Positions 44,144-53,386 of a stretch of 64,000 nucleotides of DNA are shown here, piece after piece. The stretch's first letter is position 1. Each line of letters starts with the position of its first letter. The notes beneath the pieces were generated by a model. It was not told the DNA's origin and did not search any database. It saw only the letters and a program-made list of their open reading frames with translations. The stretch lies in the NCBI RefSeq assembly GCF_900456775.1, contig NZ_UAUL01000011.1:119566-183565 (forward strand), written 5' to 3'. The position numbers and the translations under genes are program-made. The DNA is from Sarcina ventriculi (GTDB lineage Bacteria > Bacillota > Clostridia > Clostridiales > Clostridiaceae).

Positions 44144-44686
44144 TTATATGGATGTACCTAAATTATATGCATCATTTAATTTTTTATTATTATCAATATC
44201 TTTAGGATTTTTAACACCACCAACACATATAATACCTTTATTTTCCCATCCAATATATGATAATAGTGTATTATAATAATCTACTGATAATTCAAATTCA
44301 TTCCCTTCAGCAACCATTAAAAGAACTGATTCTTTTTTATCTATATGATAATCTTTATTTGTTCTCATAACAGCTAATAAACGATTTATCGCTATCATAA
44401 GCTGTCCGCTTAAATGCCAATAATAAAGTGGAGATGCCAAAACTACAACATCTGCTTCTCTATAAGACGAATATATTTTTTGCATATCATCTTTTTGAAC
44501 ACATGGATACTCCCTATTTTTATCACAGCCAAAACAGCCCTTACATCCATTTATATTCATACTATCAAGGTGAAATACTTCACATTCATTTCCTTCTTGT
44601 CTAGCACCAGCACAGAATTTTTCTATTAATGTTGATGTGTTTCCATTCTTTCTAGGGCTACCATTTAAAATCATAATTTTTTTCAT
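44144..44686 (-). CDS. Flavodoxin-like NAD(P)H-dependent FMN oxidoreductase
   Basis: I place the start at ATG 44686, where the flavodoxin fold begins (MKKIMILNGSPRKNGNTSTL); the annotated upstream ATG adds 16 residues of non-family sequence. The 180 residues have the FMN phosphate loop GSPRKNGNTS, a Cys-rich insert CKGCFGCDKNREYPC (about 49-63) that is common in clostridial iron-sulfur flavoproteins, and VVLASPLYYWHLSG. The gene follows the radical SAM gene by 59 nt in the same operon, so it may supply electrons to it; that is inference. Confidence 0.85.
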   Translation of the reverse strand: MKKIMILNGSPRKNGNTSTLIEKFCAGARQEGNECEVFHLDSMNINGCKGCFGCDKNREYPCVQKDDMQKIYSSYREADVVVLASPLYYWHLSGQLMIAINRLLAVMRTNKDYHIDKKESVLLMVAEGNEFELSVDYYNTLLSYIGWENKGIICVGGVKNPKDIDNNKKLNDAYNLGTSI

Positions 44687-44745
44687 GTAAATTATACACT
44701 CCTTATAATTATAAATAACTTTTATATTAACCAAATATTTTTAAT

Positions 44746-45630
44746 TTAACTCATTTCACTAGTTCTTTTAAATGTTTTAGATAAAGCTTCTTCTCCAAGA
44801 CTTTTAATACCTGAATTTATCTTTTCTAGCATTTTTTCTTTATCTCTAGGCAACATACCTAATACTGGTATGACATTAGTGGTATGTACACAATAGAAAG
44901 GAACATTTTCTAATTTAATATCATTGATTAAGGTTTTTAATTCCATTAAGTTTTCCATTTCAGAAGCTTCTATAAATGTTCCTTCCTTAACCTCTTCATG
45001 CATTTTTGTTCCCTCAAAAACTCCTAAAGTTCCAACCCATATAAGACCTGGCTTGGTTTCATTTAAGAATTTAGCAGTTTGTTTAGCATTTCTTTCTCCA
45101 TTTCCCTTTCCTGCTACACCTAACATAAGTAATGCCATATGAGTTATATTAAACTTGTTTAATCTTGCTAGTTGTTTTTTTGCCTCTTCAACACTATGAC
45201 CTTTATTTATGTGGGATACAACTTCTTCAACTCCTGATTCTATTCCAACATATAAATCATTTATACACAATCCTCTTAATTCTTTTAATTCTTCATCTGT
45301 TTTAGCTTTTATATTTTGTATTGAAGCATACATTGTTATTGTTTTACATTCTGGAAAATATTCTTTTATTTTAAGTGCTATCGCTTTTAGATAATCAGCC
45401 TTTAAAACAAAAGCATCTCCATTTACTAAAAATATTCTATCAATACTTCCATAAATACTTTTAGCTTCTTTTAAATCCTCTTCTATTTGTTCTAGTTGTT
45501 CCATTTTGAAACATACATCCTTATACATAGCACAATAGCTACATTTATTATGTGCACATCCTACAGTAACTTGTAATAAAAGTGTATCAGCTTCAACTGG
45601 TGGTCTATAAATTGGACCTTCATAATGCAT
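44746..45630 (-). CDS. Radical SAM enzyme (Elp3/HemN-like) with CX4CX2C cluster
   Basis: This 294-residue protein opens with LLQVTVGCAHNKCSYCAMYK (about 17-36). The cluster spacing is Cys-x4-Cys-x2-Cys, not the usual x3. A radical SAM barrel follows, with DRIFLVNGDAFVLKADYLKA (Elp3-type), YVGIESGVEEVV and MALLMLGVAGKGNG. No C-terminal cobalamin or extra FeS domain is evident. The product is unknown. ATG 45630 follows GGAAGGAGAAATTA. A 40-bp dyad at 45707-45746 lies upstream. Confidence 0.85.
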   Translation of the reverse strand: MHYEGPIYRPPVEADTLLLQVTVGCAHNKCSYCAMYKDVCFKMEQLEQIEEDLKEAKSIYGSIDRIFLVNGDAFVLKADYLKAIALKIKEYFPECKTITMYASIQNIKAKTDEELKELRGLCINDLYVGIESGVEEVVSHINKGHSVEEAKKQLARLNKFNITHMALLMLGVAGKGNGERNAKQTAKFLNETKPGLIWVGTLGVFEGTKMHEEVKEGTFIEASEMENLMELKTLINDIKLENVPFYCVHTTNVIPVLGMLPRDKEKMLEKINSGIKSLGEEALSKTFKRTSEMS

Positions 45631-45706
45631 ATTAATTTCTCCTTCCTACATATAGGCTATTTAATCATTAGTTTTTCTAAGATTTTATTAATTATATATA
45701 AATTAA

Positions 45707-45746
45707 AATATTTATTAAATCGGTAAATTCCGATTTAATAAATATT
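45707..45746. promoter_or_regulatory. Long inverted repeat in a divergent intergenic region
   Basis: AATATTTATTAAATCGG and its exact complement, separated by TAAATT, lie 77 bp from the radical SAM start and 130 bp from the ArsR start. It is a candidate operator for the divergent ArsR protein. No T-run follows, so a terminator is less likely. Confidence 0.55.
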
Positions 45747-45875
45747 ATTACTTATTTTTATAATTGTCAAGGTATTTTATGTAACTAATTATTTTTTTAT
45801 ATAAAATTTTAGTGTAAAATTAGTTTAATGAGAATGTTAATATACAGATATTAAATGAACTGAAAGGAATTTAAA

Positions 45876-46184
45876 ATGGATAAAATAAAAATTTTTAAAG
45901 CTTTAGGAAATAAAACTCGATTAAATATATTATTATGGTTAAAAGATCCCAAAAATAAATTCGATCCACAACATTTATCAGTTGATGATGATTTTCAAGG
46001 TGGTGTATGCGTAAGCTCCATAAGAAAAACAGCAGGATTAAGTCAGTCTACTATATCTGAATTTTTATCAATATTACAAGAAGCAAAACTTGTAGAATCA
46101 AAATGTATTGGGCAATATACCTATTTTAGAAGAAATGAAAAAACCATACGAGAAATAGCAAAATGGATGGAACTTGAATTTTAA
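45876..46184 (+). CDS. ArsR-family winged-helix regulator
   Basis: This 102-residue protein has the typical start KIFKALGNKTRLNILLWLKD and recognition helix TAGLSQSTISEFLSILQEAK (about 53-72), then the wing GQYTYFRRNEK. Two Cys are present (GGVCVSS, ESKCIG), but no canonical metal motif is seen. It is divergent from the radical SAM gene and probably regulates it and itself through the dyad between them. GAAAGGAATTTAAA gives a modest ribosome site. Confidence 0.85.
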   Translation: MDKIKIFKALGNKTRLNILLWLKDPKNKFDPQHLSVDDDFQGGVCVSSIRKTAGLSQSTISEFLSILQEAKLVESKCIGQYTYFRRNEKTIREIAKWMELEF

Positions 46185-46257
46185 TCTTTTAATTTAAATA
46201 AATATAATTATATGTTATGATTAGCTTGTATAATTTGTTAGAAAGAAGTGAATAAAA

Positions 46258-46497
46258 ATGGATATAAATGATATTAAAAAAATGAGAGATTTACTTAAAA
46301 TGGTTGAAGAAAAATCATTAGAAGTGGCTATTAATTCAAATCCATTAGAATCAAATATGGATGCAAAAAAATTATTGCTTTTTGCAGGAGCAAGCAAATT
46401 ATGTAATTTAGCAGATTCAATAATAGAAAATCCTAACTTTGATGTAGATATAGATGCTATTAATGAGGAATATAAAAAAAATAGAGCAAAAAAATAA
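46258..46497 (+). CDS. Small unknown protein (79 aa)
   Basis: A helical, charged protein without membrane segments, following the ArsR gene by 73 bp in the same orientation. AGAAGTGAATAAAA precedes ATG 46258. I recognise no family. It may be co-transcribed with the regulator. Confidence 0.5.
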   Translation: MDINDIKKMRDLLKMVEEKSLEVAINSNPLESNMDAKKLLLFAGASKLCNLADSIIENPNFDVDIDAINEEYKKNRAKK

Positions 46498-46524
46498 ACC
46501 CTTTATTTTATATAATAAGTTTTA

Positions 46525-46558
46525 AAAGGTACATTTATTAAATAAATGTACCTTGTTT
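46525..46558. terminator. Bidirectional terminator
   Basis: AAAGGTACATTTATT / AATAAATGTACCTT, between convergent genes. Confidence 0.8.
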
Positions 46559-46579
46559 TAGATATATATATTAAAAATT

Positions 46580-47779
46580 TTATAAAATACTCTTTATAAT
46601 TTCAGCCCCTTTTTTATAGCCACCAGCATCTCTTAATGATTTACCTATTTTAAATGCGTTTTCTTTATATAAATTATCAAATAAAATTTTATCCACAGCT
46701 AATTTTATAGAATCTGCTGTATAATTATCTCTTCCTATTAAAGCGATACCAGCTCCAAGAGTGCTAACTCTTTTAGCTACTGTGGCTTGATCACCAAATT
46801 GAGGAACTATAATTAGAGGAATATTATGGTACAATCCTTCGCTTGTACTATTCATTCCACCATGTGTTATAAATAAATCAACTTGCTTTAATACTTCAAG
46901 TTGAGGTATGTAATTATATAATTTAAAATTTTTAGGAATTACTCCTAAATCATTTATATTTATTCTTTTTCCTATTGACATTATAATATCTATATCTTCT
47001 CTAGAACCTAATGCTTCAAAGCAATTTCTATAAAAATCCAAGTTTTCATTAGCCATTGTTCCGAGAGATATAAGTATTAACTTCTTATCATTTGATTTTT
47101 CTATTTTAAAATCTGTTAATTCGTTTCTATCGAATATAGAAGGTCCTACAAATTCAAATGAATCGTCAAATTCTTCACTACATGGTTGGAAATATTCAGA
47201 TGTAAATACCAATCTTAAATCTATTTGTTCATCTAGTTTTTTCTTTCCTCCTGCAAGTTTATCAAATCCATGACAAACATCATTTTCATTTTTCATAATT
47301 GATGGTAAGAATGTACTATACATATTGCTTTTTAGCTTTGCATTTAAAGCAAACATTGTTACAGTACTTATTACTTTCTTTATTTTAAGCTTACTTATAA
47401 CTTCACTTATATCTAATGTGAAAATATCATCTATAACTAAATAATCAAATTCCTCATTTAATCTTAAAGCTAATTCTATTGTTTTACTTCCTGCAATCTT
47501 ATATTTAATCATAGCTTGTTCCATAACTTTTTTCACAACATTTACTAAATCACTTGAATCTGATGCATTTTTAGCAATTTCTTTTATATTTAAACTTGCA
47601 GAACCACCTTCAAAGTTATAACCAACAAATCTAGCTCCAACTTTTTCAAATTTATCTCTAAACTCTTCAGCAGTAATATAAACTATTTCATCTCCTTTTT
47701 TAGCTAGTTCACTAACTAAACCAATAGTAGGATTAATATGACCATGAGCTGGTAGAGATATAAATAATCCTTTTGACAT
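46580..47779 (-). CDS. UGT-type (GT1, GT-B) glycosyltransferase, copy 1
   Basis: This 399-residue cytoplasmic glycosyltransferase belongs to the macrolide/antibiotic and plant-UGT group. The acceptor-side start is SKGLFISLPAHGHINP (HGHxNP). The donor-site C-terminal motif is LFITHGGMNSTSEGLYHNIP, then VPQFGDQATVAKRV. It transfers a sugar from a nucleotide sugar to a small lipophilic acceptor, in other bacteria antibiotics or diacylglycerol. A close paralogue in the same orientation lies at 62472-63644, and the defence island lies between. AAAGGAGGAATTTT gives the start. Confidence 0.85.
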   Translation of the reverse strand: MSKGLFISLPAHGHINPTIGLVSELAKKGDEIVYITAEEFRDKFEKVGARFVGYNFEGGSASLNIKEIAKNASDSSDLVNVVKKVMEQAMIKYKIAGSKTIELALRLNEEFDYLVIDDIFTLDISEVISKLKIKKVISTVTMFALNAKLKSNMYSTFLPSIMKNENDVCHGFDKLAGGKKKLDEQIDLRLVFTSEYFQPCSEEFDDSFEFVGPSIFDRNELTDFKIEKSNDKKLILISLGTMANENLDFYRNCFEALGSREDIDIIMSIGKRININDLGVIPKNFKLYNYIPQLEVLKQVDLFITHGGMNSTSEGLYHNIPLIIVPQFGDQATVAKRVSTLGAGIALIGRDNYTADSIKLAVDKILFDNLYKENAFKIGKSLRDAGGYKKGAEIIKSIL

Positions 47780-47933
47780 AAAATTCCTCCTTTAAATATA
47801 TATTAGTATGTCCTAATTATATATTCCATAATAATAAAGAACAAGTGAGGCGAAGATAGATAAAATTTTAACTATTAGATACTTTATATCATTACTCATT
47901 AATGTATTAATAACTTTTTTTATGTTATTTTCT

Positions 47934-48041
47934 TTAATTAAATTTTCCTACAAATACCCAAGTTGGAATAGATTCATCTTTTTCTAATCTTATTACTGCA
48001 TATCTTTCTTTTAATAATTTTAAAGTTAATTTTTCTTTCAT
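47934..48041 (-). pseudogene. Remnant of an ACT-domain protein (N-terminal 35 codons)
   Basis: ATG 48041, preceded by GGAAGGAAAAACATA, opens a 35-codon frame reading KLLKERYAVIRLEKDESIPT, the start of the small ACT-domain proteins of the COG3603 type. It stops at TAA 47934-47936 soon after WVFVGKFN, where the family normally continues for another 90 or more residues. The downstream DNA does not continue the fold in any frame that I can see, so it is probably a truncated gene. The rest of 47780-48425 holds only this remnant and a terminator. Confidence 0.55.
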
Positions 48042-48219
48042 ATTATGTTTTTCCTTCCTTTGTTTTCAACTTATAAGTTAGCTTATTTTCATATGTATTA
48101 TTAGCCTTATTTTATAATTGCTACATCAATATATACTATCGTGTTGGAAATAATAGATATTATAATTACTAGAAATCATATTTTAATTCTATCATAAATT
48201 CATTATAGTAAAAAAATAA

Positions 48220-48262
48220 AAAGAAGAAGAATATTGTTAATCTAATATTCTTCTTCTTTTTT
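48220..48262 (-). terminator. Terminator of the restriction island
   Basis: AAAAAGAAGAAGAATATT / AATATTCTTCTTCTTTTTT, an 18-bp stem, 164 bp beyond the AIPR gene end on the minus strand. Confidence 0.85.
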
Positions 48263-48425
48263 AAGTATTAAATACTTATTTTATATTATTATTTTTATAC
48301 TAATTTTTTTGCCTCTTTTCTGTAATCATGTCATATTAATTTTCACATAATTTATCCCCTAACATTTTTGTTATTAATTTTATTTGTATTTATAAGGATT
48401 AAAATACTCTTAAAATAAAACTTAT

Positions 48426-50246
48426 TTAATTGTTGCTAATTAGAGTTTGTACAAAACTATTATTTATAGTCCAATGTTCTTTTTTAGCCCTTTCCCAACA
48501 CATATCCTTTTTACACCATTCTGTTACATTTAAAGTATCTCTATCTTCTCTTGTTATAAAATCATAAACTTCTCTTGTTGTGACTATTATCTGATCTTCA
48601 AGTTCTTTATAGATCTCTTGATTATTCCATATTTTTTTGAAGTCCAAATCATATCTATTTAAGTTTTCTTTAATATGATGAAATATAATAGCTAAACTAT
48701 AGGTAACAATATTAGCTCTATATGATTTTATTAGTTTATACCAGTCTTGATTAGATACTATTTTTTCTGTATCCTTAAAAATTATTGCCAATGAAATTAT
48801 TTTTTTGTAGTATGATACATCAAATTTTTCACTATTTTCTTTCCATTCATTACCTATCTCATTTGCGAAATATCTCATATTAGCCTGTGACCCTTTACTT
48901 ACTATATGGGGATAGCCTTTGTAAGTATTAATATATTTAGCCCAATCAACTTTTTTTATTAGTTGAGATTTTGGGTTTTTTAACAAATATTTTTTTCTTT
49001 CAGTTCTATTTAGTTTCATTTGCTCTTGAGTATGTTGCCCTCTAGCTCGCTCGTAGAACCAAATTGTTTCAAATTGATTTCCTTTCACCGCAGGTGCATA
49101 TATTTTTCTTGATAATTCTTCTATTTTTATATGATAAGGATGATTTGCAAAAAAATCAGCTTCATCAACCTTATTTTGATTGTTTGCGCATCTTGAAATA
49201 GTAAGAATTATTTCTTCAGCTTTCTCATTATCAACTATCGATAACTTCATAGGAACCATTATATTAGAAACATCTCTATCATCTTGTAATACAACATTTG
49301 CTATAGAGGCTGTGGTTTGTCCACCATTTATTATTTGCAAATTAGTAAGCTTCTTTATTATTAATCCATTCTTATCAATATCAGTTTCTATAGATGTTGC
49401 AGTAGCTGCAATTCCATTATTATATGCAAAAAACATTTCAGGCTTAGATATTATAGTTTTTCTAATTTCTTTATTTACTTTTCCTCTTACACTTAAAAAC
49501 GATCTAACATTTCCTTCTAATAATCTTGCACCATACTCTATATATATTTTAGCTAATATGTCTCCTGGAATTACTGTAAGATAAGATTTATAATTTTGAT
49601 TTTCACAATCTACAGCTAATATTGAATTTAATCCTTTAATTTCAAAATCATTAAAGTCTATCTCTATATTTTCTTTTGCCATATTTGCCTTTACAAGGTT
49701 ATACAATCTTGGAATATCCCATACATTTAATTCCACAGGAACTCCATAAATATCTTCTTTTTTTATACTTTTAACTCTTTCACTTATATCTTTATTGGAA
49801 ATAATATAGACTTTAAATTTTGTTATTTGAGATATTTTTTCTTTAATTAGTTCGGCAAATTCATAGCCTTCTCTATTTTTTTCCTCTTCTTCACTTATAC
49901 GATTAGTTACAGAATGTTCTATAAATGCTTTAACTTTTGAATAAAGATTACTTATTTGCTTATTATTAAGCATAGTATCATCTTCAAGATTAAAATCACT
50001 AATTAATAGCATACAACTTTTATCAACAGAATCAAAATTATAACCATCTATTTTGATATGCTTTTTACGTAATCCTATCATTTCAAAATAGCATTCTGTA
50101 AAATCATCAAATTCTTCTAATTCTTTTAAATTATTTGTAAAATATTTTATAAATTCATTACTAATATTATTTTTATTTAACTCAGCTGATTCCTTAATTT
50201 CTTCAATTACTGATTCTTTAAATTCTTGTAAATTAATTTTAGTCAC
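48426..50246 (-). CDS. AIPR (abortive-infection phage resistance) protein
   Basis: The 606 residues contain the AIPR-family core: RSFLSVRGKVNKEIRKTI, then MFFAYNNGIAATATSIE, and LQIINGGQTTASIANVVLQD (about residues 265-325). AIPR proteins are found with restriction enzymes and methyltransferases and are thought to stop infected cells; the chemistry is unknown. The only possible start, GTG 50246, lies directly against the purine-rich site AAAGAGG, which is an odd spacing. It is the last gene of the island's restriction block, 160 bp after R2. Confidence 0.8.
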   Translation of the reverse strand: MTKINLQEFKESVIEEIKESAELNKNNISNEFIKYFTNNLKELEEFDDFTECYFEMIGLRKKHIKIDGYNFDSVDKSCMLLISDFNLEDDTMLNNKQISNLYSKVKAFIEHSVTNRISEEEEKNREGYEFAELIKEKISQITKFKVYIISNKDISERVKSIKKEDIYGVPVELNVWDIPRLYNLVKANMAKENIEIDFNDFEIKGLNSILAVDCENQNYKSYLTVIPGDILAKIYIEYGARLLEGNVRSFLSVRGKVNKEIRKTIISKPEMFFAYNNGIAATATSIETDIDKNGLIIKKLTNLQIINGGQTTASIANVVLQDDRDVSNIMVPMKLSIVDNEKAEEIILTISRCANNQNKVDEADFFANHPYHIKIEELSRKIYAPAVKGNQFETIWFYERARGQHTQEQMKLNRTERKKYLLKNPKSQLIKKVDWAKYINTYKGYPHIVSKGSQANMRYFANEIGNEWKENSEKFDVSYYKKIISLAIIFKDTEKIVSNQDWYKLIKSYRANIVTYSLAIIFHHIKENLNRYDLDFKKIWNNQEIYKELEDQIIVTTREVYDFITREDRDTLNVTEWCKKDMCWERAKKEHWTINNSFVQTLISNN

Positions 50247-50406
50247 CCTCTTTTAAATATTTTTAATTATATTGTTTATTTATATAATTATACTCTAGTC
50301 TTAGAATTAGATTCAATAAAATTCATTTATTATGTTTTTAATGGTTTAATAGGTATTTTTTAATATAAAAAGTATTAAAATTTATTTAGGTCTTTAAATA
50401 TTTTAT

Positions 50407-51783
50407 TTAGCCTTTCACCATTTCTATAAATTTTTTAATATTATATTTTTTATTACTACAATACATTTCTATTATATTATTAACATTAAGTTGAACTAAC
50501 TTGATATTTTCATTAGAATATTGAGACTTCATAAAATCCAAATATACCTCACCTTGTATATGAGTATTTTCTTGAGTAGGAAAAAGAAATGCATTTATAA
50601 CTTCGTCTATTCTATTATTAATATATTTTTTTAAGGCTGAATGATATAAATACTGTTTAGTTATATCTTCAATCCCAGGGTTTCCTTGCAATTTTTCATT
50701 TTTGAATGTCATATTATAATATTTAGCATCTAGTATAAGCAAATACTTTTTATTATCTTTAGAGAACACTTTTAAAATATCAGGAGTAAGCCTATTTTTC
50801 TTCAATTCTATTTCATTTTTTACTTTACGATTTGAGCAAGTATTATTTCCAATATTCCAAATAGGAGCTTCAATTCCATAAAACTCATATTTGCTTTTAT
50901 TTCCTACATTGATAAACTCATTATCAAATACATATCCACATATTTTTTCCCATATCCATTTAAAATTTCTAGTTCCATATAATGTAATATATTCACCATC
51001 ATTACTTGATTTTTTTTCCAAATAAAATTTAATAGCAAATAAAACTCTTCTTTTTCTATCATTAAATTGAATACTTAATTCTTTATATATTTCATTTTCT
51101 ATATTATAAATGTCTTGTAGATCATCAAGAGCATTCTCAAAAATATCTACATTATAATCTAAAAAGTCATTTAGACCAGTTTTATTGAGAAAATCTAAGC
51201 ATTCATTTATTACTTTTACATGTAACATAGTAATAAATCTATCACTATCGATTAAACTTTTATTAGTTATTAAATCAGAATAAAACCATTGATTATTTAT
51301 TACAATCGGATCTATCTCATCCATTGTTTTACACCAATTTATATCACCAGCACCATTCAATTCATAAGAATCTATTTCATTTTGATATATACCATTTTCT
51401 ATATAATCATCTAACAAAAAAGTAATTATTGATATTATATTATTATTTAAATTTTCTATATCAAAGTCTAGATCTTCTATATTATTTGATTCTAGTTTTT
51501 CTCTTTGAGTAAATTCATTCAATAAGACTAATATATTTTTTAGAACTAATTTGTGCTCTAGTTCATCTGAAGAATTAAAATATTTAGGTAAAAAAAATAT
51601 AGATTTATTTTCAACGATAATTATCCCTACATAGGAAAATTGTATGTTACTTTTTGTATTATATTTTACGATACCCCTTTGAACTAATACATGCAGTATA
51701 TTATCTAGAATTTTAGGGTCAGTATCAAATTCAATTGCCAATTGCTCCTTTGAGTAGAACTTCAATTCCTTTAATATTATCAT
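50407..51783 (-). CDS. LlaJI-family restriction endonuclease subunit R2 (McrC-like)
   Basis: This 458-residue protein has an N-terminal winged-helix-like part (YSKEQLAIEFDTDPKILDNI) and a C-terminal PD-(D/E)xK nuclease core with KKYLLILDAKYYNMTF (Asp and Lys of the catalytic site). Upstream lies the family block NRLTPDILKVF. In LlaJI the partner R1 is a McrB-like GTPase that directs DNA translocation, and this subunit cuts. Its start lies 10 nt after GGAG, which overlaps the R1 stop, so the two are translationally coupled. Confidence 0.85.
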   Translation of the reverse strand: MIILKELKFYSKEQLAIEFDTDPKILDNILHVLVQRGIVKYNTKSNIQFSYVGIIIVENKSIFFLPKYFNSSDELEHKLVLKNILVLLNEFTQREKLESNNIEDLDFDIENLNNNIISIITFLLDDYIENGIYQNEIDSYELNGAGDINWCKTMDEIDPIVINNQWFYSDLITNKSLIDSDRFITMLHVKVINECLDFLNKTGLNDFLDYNVDIFENALDDLQDIYNIENEIYKELSIQFNDRKRRVLFAIKFYLEKKSSNDGEYITLYGTRNFKWIWEKICGYVFDNEFINVGNKSKYEFYGIEAPIWNIGNNTCSNRKVKNEIELKKNRLTPDILKVFSKDNKKYLLILDAKYYNMTFKNEKLQGNPGIEDITKQYLYHSALKKYINNRIDEVINAFLFPTQENTHIQGEVYLDFMKSQYSNENIKLVQLNVNNIIEMYCSNKKYNIKKFIEMVKG

Positions 51784-51790
51784 AACTTAA

Positions 51791-53131
51791 TTACTCCAAA
51801 TTAAAAGAAGCCTGTTCTTCTGCTACTTTATCAAAATTTTCTTTTCCCTCTTCATATTCATATTCATTATTTATTACAGTTTCTTCTTTATTATTATAAT
51901 TAATTAAATTATTTTTATTTGTGTTTAATGTCGTATTATCTATCTCCTTTATTGAAAAATTAAATACTTTCCCATTATCATAAGCCTTCATTATATCAGA
52001 TAGAGTATTTACTTGTAATATCTCTTCATCTGATACTTTAATTTCTTTTACAAATAAATCTATTTTTTTATGCTTTAATATATCCTCATATAAGTACATC
52101 AAAACTTTACTTTTAAATATATTATCAAATTCTTCTCCTGTTTTGGATAATTCCGTTTTACTTAAGAAAAATGGTCCTAGTAGTTTGTCCTCATTTACTT
52201 TTGCTTTTTTTAAAACTTTATTAATTTCTATTCGTAATTCATTCCATCTATAAGTTTTATAATCGTCTTTTGAACTTTTTAATTTTATTTTTTTGTCTGC
52301 TATATTTTCTTGATTTTCATCAATATCTATATATTCAAAAGACCATCTTCTTTTAAATGCTGAATCCATAGGATAAACACCTTGATCAGCACTATTCATT
52401 GTTGCCCAAATATACATGTTACTCGGAATATATAACTGTTGTATGCTTATTTGTTGGCTTTCTAAGTATTCCTTTATTTCTTCAGAAATATTTATACTAT
52501 AGACACTTTTTCCAGTTTCATCTCTATCTAGTAATTGAAATACATCTCCAAAAACCACTGCAGGATTAGCTCTATTTATTTCTTCTATAATTAAAACATG
52601 TGGTGTTCCATTTGATTCATCATTTAAAGAATCAACTAAAACTCTAAGAAATGGCCCAGGAACAAATTCGTATCTTATCTCTTTTTCATCTGAACCTTCT
52701 TTAATTCTACTTACAGGTTTGTAAGAACCAACAAACTGAGAAAATGTATAATTTGAATGAAATGTTACTCTCTCAAATGAATCCTTTAATTGATTTTCTT
52801 CAATATCTTTATTTAATTTATAACTTTTACCTGTTCCTGGTGCTCCAAAAATTATTCTATTATAAGGTTGTTTTATGTTTTGGTGATTATCCAATAACTT
52901 AGTAAATTTATAATAATTTTTTAATGCAGAACTTAAATAGTTATTATTCTTTTTAATAATATCATTATACTCACTATTATTTTTTACTTGGTTATAAAAA
53001 AGATCAAACTTACCATAATCAAGATCAAATATATCTACTTTAAAGTCTTTATACGCATTTTTTATTGCACTAATATAATTATTTATTGATTTTATTTTTA
53101 ACCCATTATCCTTCATCCACTTTTTAAACAT
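51791..53131 (-). CDS. McrB-like AAA+ GTPase, LlaJI-type R1 subunit
   Basis: This 446-residue AAA+ domain has Walker A FGAPGTGKSYKLN (about 93-105), Walker B HVLIIEEINRANPAVVFGDV (about 175-194) and the McrB MNxxD-type signature WATMNSADQGVYPMDSAFKR. It hydrolyses GTP to power translocation with R2. ATG 53131 has no good ribosome site: GTTTAAAAAG-type sequence only. The frame is open for a further 85 codons upstream (53132-53386) with no ATG, GTG or TTG. It is closed by a TAA at 53387-53389, in frame with the ORF at 53390-53821. The N-terminus is therefore uncertain and may be interrupted. Confidence 0.8.
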   Translation of the reverse strand: MFKKWMKDNGLKIKSINNYISAIKNAYKDFKVDIFDLDYGKFDLFYNQVKNNSEYNDIIKKNNNYLSSALKNYYKFTKLLDNHQNIKQPYNRIIFGAPGTGKSYKLNKDIEENQLKDSFERVTFHSNYTFSQFVGSYKPVSRIKEGSDEKEIRYEFVPGPFLRVLVDSLNDESNGTPHVLIIEEINRANPAVVFGDVFQLLDRDETGKSVYSINISEEIKEYLESQQISIQQLYIPSNMYIWATMNSADQGVYPMDSAFKRRWSFEYIDIDENQENIADKKIKLKSSKDDYKTYRWNELRIEINKVLKKAKVNEDKLLGPFFLSKTELSKTGEEFDNIFKSKVLMYLYEDILKHKKIDLFVKEIKVSDEEILQVNTLSDIMKAYDNGKVFNFSIKEIDNTTLNTNKNNLINYNNKEETVINNEYEYEEGKENFDKVAEEQASFNLE

Positions 53132-53386
53132 TTTTATTTTATACTCTTTAAATTTATCATACTTTTCTACCTGTAAGATAGATTTAATATCTAAAAAAGT
53201 AATACTATCAATTTTTTTAAATTTATTATTTAATATCGATAATTCTCCGATACTACATGTTGAATCTTTTAACCTTACTCCGTAAAATTGGTAATAAAAT
53301 GTTTCTTTTATTTTTAATACAATTAAAAAGTCATTTTCATGAATTAGTTTTCTAAATTTTATAAAATTAATATCATCATTATTTTT
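53132..53386 (-). pseudogene. Open in-frame N-terminal extension of R1 without start codon
   Basis: These 85 codons run in the R1 frame and encode a protein-like sequence (FIKFRKLIHENDFLIVLKIK, then FYYQFYGVRLKDS). They contain no ATG, GTG or TTG and begin right after a TAA that ends the upstream ORF. Probably this is the middle of an originally longer R1 protein broken by one stop, or a part read from a rare ATT/ATA start. Confidence 0.55.

Noticed and set aside
45707..45746. Rho-independent terminator
   Set aside because: It lies between divergent genes and has no following T-run, so an operator is likelier.
49180..49584. 134-codon + strand ORF in the AIPR gene
   Set aside because: Lies wholly within the well-supported AIPR gene in antisense and has no RBS.
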